A DNA stretch of 13,752 nucleotides, from assembly GCA_964643965.1 (NCBI GenBank), contig CAZXVH010000128.1, positions 1 through 13,752 on the forward strand, read 5' to 3'. Source of the stretch: GCA-2746795 sp964643965. Its GTDB lineage: Bacteria; Chloroflexota; Anaerolineae; Promineifilales; Promineifilaceae. Shown here one piece after another: positions 13,642-13,752 of the stretch; position 1 is the stretch's first letter, and each line of letters begins with the position of its first letter. A model generated the notes under the pieces. That model had not been told where the DNA came from, ran no database searches, and saw nothing but the letters and a program-made list of their open reading frames with translations. The position numbers were made by a program, and so were the translations under genes.

Positions 13642-13697
13642 CGGCCGTTTCCGCCCCCTCCCTCTCCCTTCAACACAAACCTTGGGGGAAACGGCCG
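13642..13697. repeat. Hairpin built from two copies of the palindrome after the methyltransferase
   Basis: CGGCCGTTTCC-G-CCC (13642-13656) pairs with GGGAAACGGCCG (within 13684-13697) over about 14 bp with one bulged G and a loop near 27 bases. The left arm belongs to the perfect AACGGCCGTT at 13640, and the right arm to the near copy AACGGCCGAT at 13690. The loop is pyrimidine-rich (CTCCCTCTCCC). Confidence 0.55.
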
Positions 13698-13717
13698 ATT
13701 TAGGAAAAAGCAACGAT

Positions 13718-13752
13718 AAGGGGTGACCTGGATTGGTCGCCTCTTATTTTAT
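13718..13752 (+). terminator. Intrinsic terminator of the restriction-modification operon
   Basis: An 11-bp stem, AAGGGGTGACC (13718-13728) with GGTCGCCTCTT (13735-13745), contains two G-U pairs and a six-base loop TGGATT. It runs into the T-rich sequence TTATTTTAT at the window end. It lies about 95 bases after the methyltransferase stop. Confidence 0.65.

Larger units (their letters stand above)
1836..13649. repeat. Dispersed palindrome AACGGCCGTT, 14 perfect copies
   Basis: Perfect copies start at 1836, 2941, 3045, 3204, 3919, 4035, 5416, 5633, 5782, 6304, 8033, 9953, 11276 and 13640. Near copies are at 7313 (TACGGCCGTT), 8831 (ACCGGCCGTT), about 11707 (CCGGCCGTT) and 13690 (AACGGCCGAT). 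Eleven perfect copies are in genes: seven read as Thr-Ala-Val, two as Asn-Gly-Arg and two as Arg-Pro, so all three codon phases are used. Three are between genes. A random 10-mer would be expected about 0.013 times in this length. The function is unknown. The closest known parallel is the HIP1 octamer of cyanobacteria. Confidence 0.9.

Noticed and set aside
1..13752. tRNA, rRNA, riboswitch or insertion-sequence transposase
   Set aside because: I saw no cloverleaf, rRNA signature, known riboswitch core or transposase motif on either strand. A covariance-model scan would be needed to be certain for small RNAs.

Overview
The window looks like chromosomal DNA of a Chloroflexota bacterium, probably of the Anaerolineae and related uncultivated lineages. 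This rests on three things: several surface proteins with Pro/Thr 'TPT' linkers next to a membrane segment, a PknB-type kinase with an unusual extracellular domain, and the style of the intergenic repeats. No rRNA or tRNA gene is present, so the placement is an inference. Every gene I accept lies on the + strand. Base composition falls into three blocks: an AT-richer left block (about 1-2908), a GC-rich middle (about 2909-9951) and a clearly AT-rich right block (about 9952-13650).

Left block: a NERD-nuclease/FHA fusion protein (5' end possibly cut by the window edge) ends at a hairpin and is followed, after a roughly 300-base regulatory gap, by a transmembrane Ser/Thr kinase. FHA domains read phosphothreonine, so these two may form a signalling pair.

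Middle block: housekeeping and envelope genes. prmC (release-factor methylation) and a tsaC/sua5-type gene (t6A tRNA modification) are followed by a membrane-anchored SH3-like protein whose start overlaps the tsaC stop. A GT4 glycosyltransferase, a small zinc-ribbon protein, an extended-SDR NAD-dependent sugar epimerase/dehydratase, a LysM plus lamin-tail protein, a 74-residue hypothetical protein and endonuclease IV follow. The gaps carry several families of short repeats and hairpins.

Right block: an AT-rich accessory island with a NucS/DUF91-like PD-(D/E)xK nuclease, a putative type II restriction endonuclease and a beta-class DNA methyltransferase, closed by a good intrinsic terminator. 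The first nuclease gene is bracketed by a perfect 11-bp inverted repeat, and the downstream copy starts a small imperfect hairpin resembling a short integron attC site.

The most striking signal is not a gene. The palindrome AACGGCCGTT occurs 14 times without error in 13.75 kb, against about 0.013 expected for a random 10-mer. It occurs in all three codon phases and in gaps, yet is absent from the coding sequences of the accessory island. It behaves like the HIP1 palindrome of cyanobacteria and deserves a genome-wide look.
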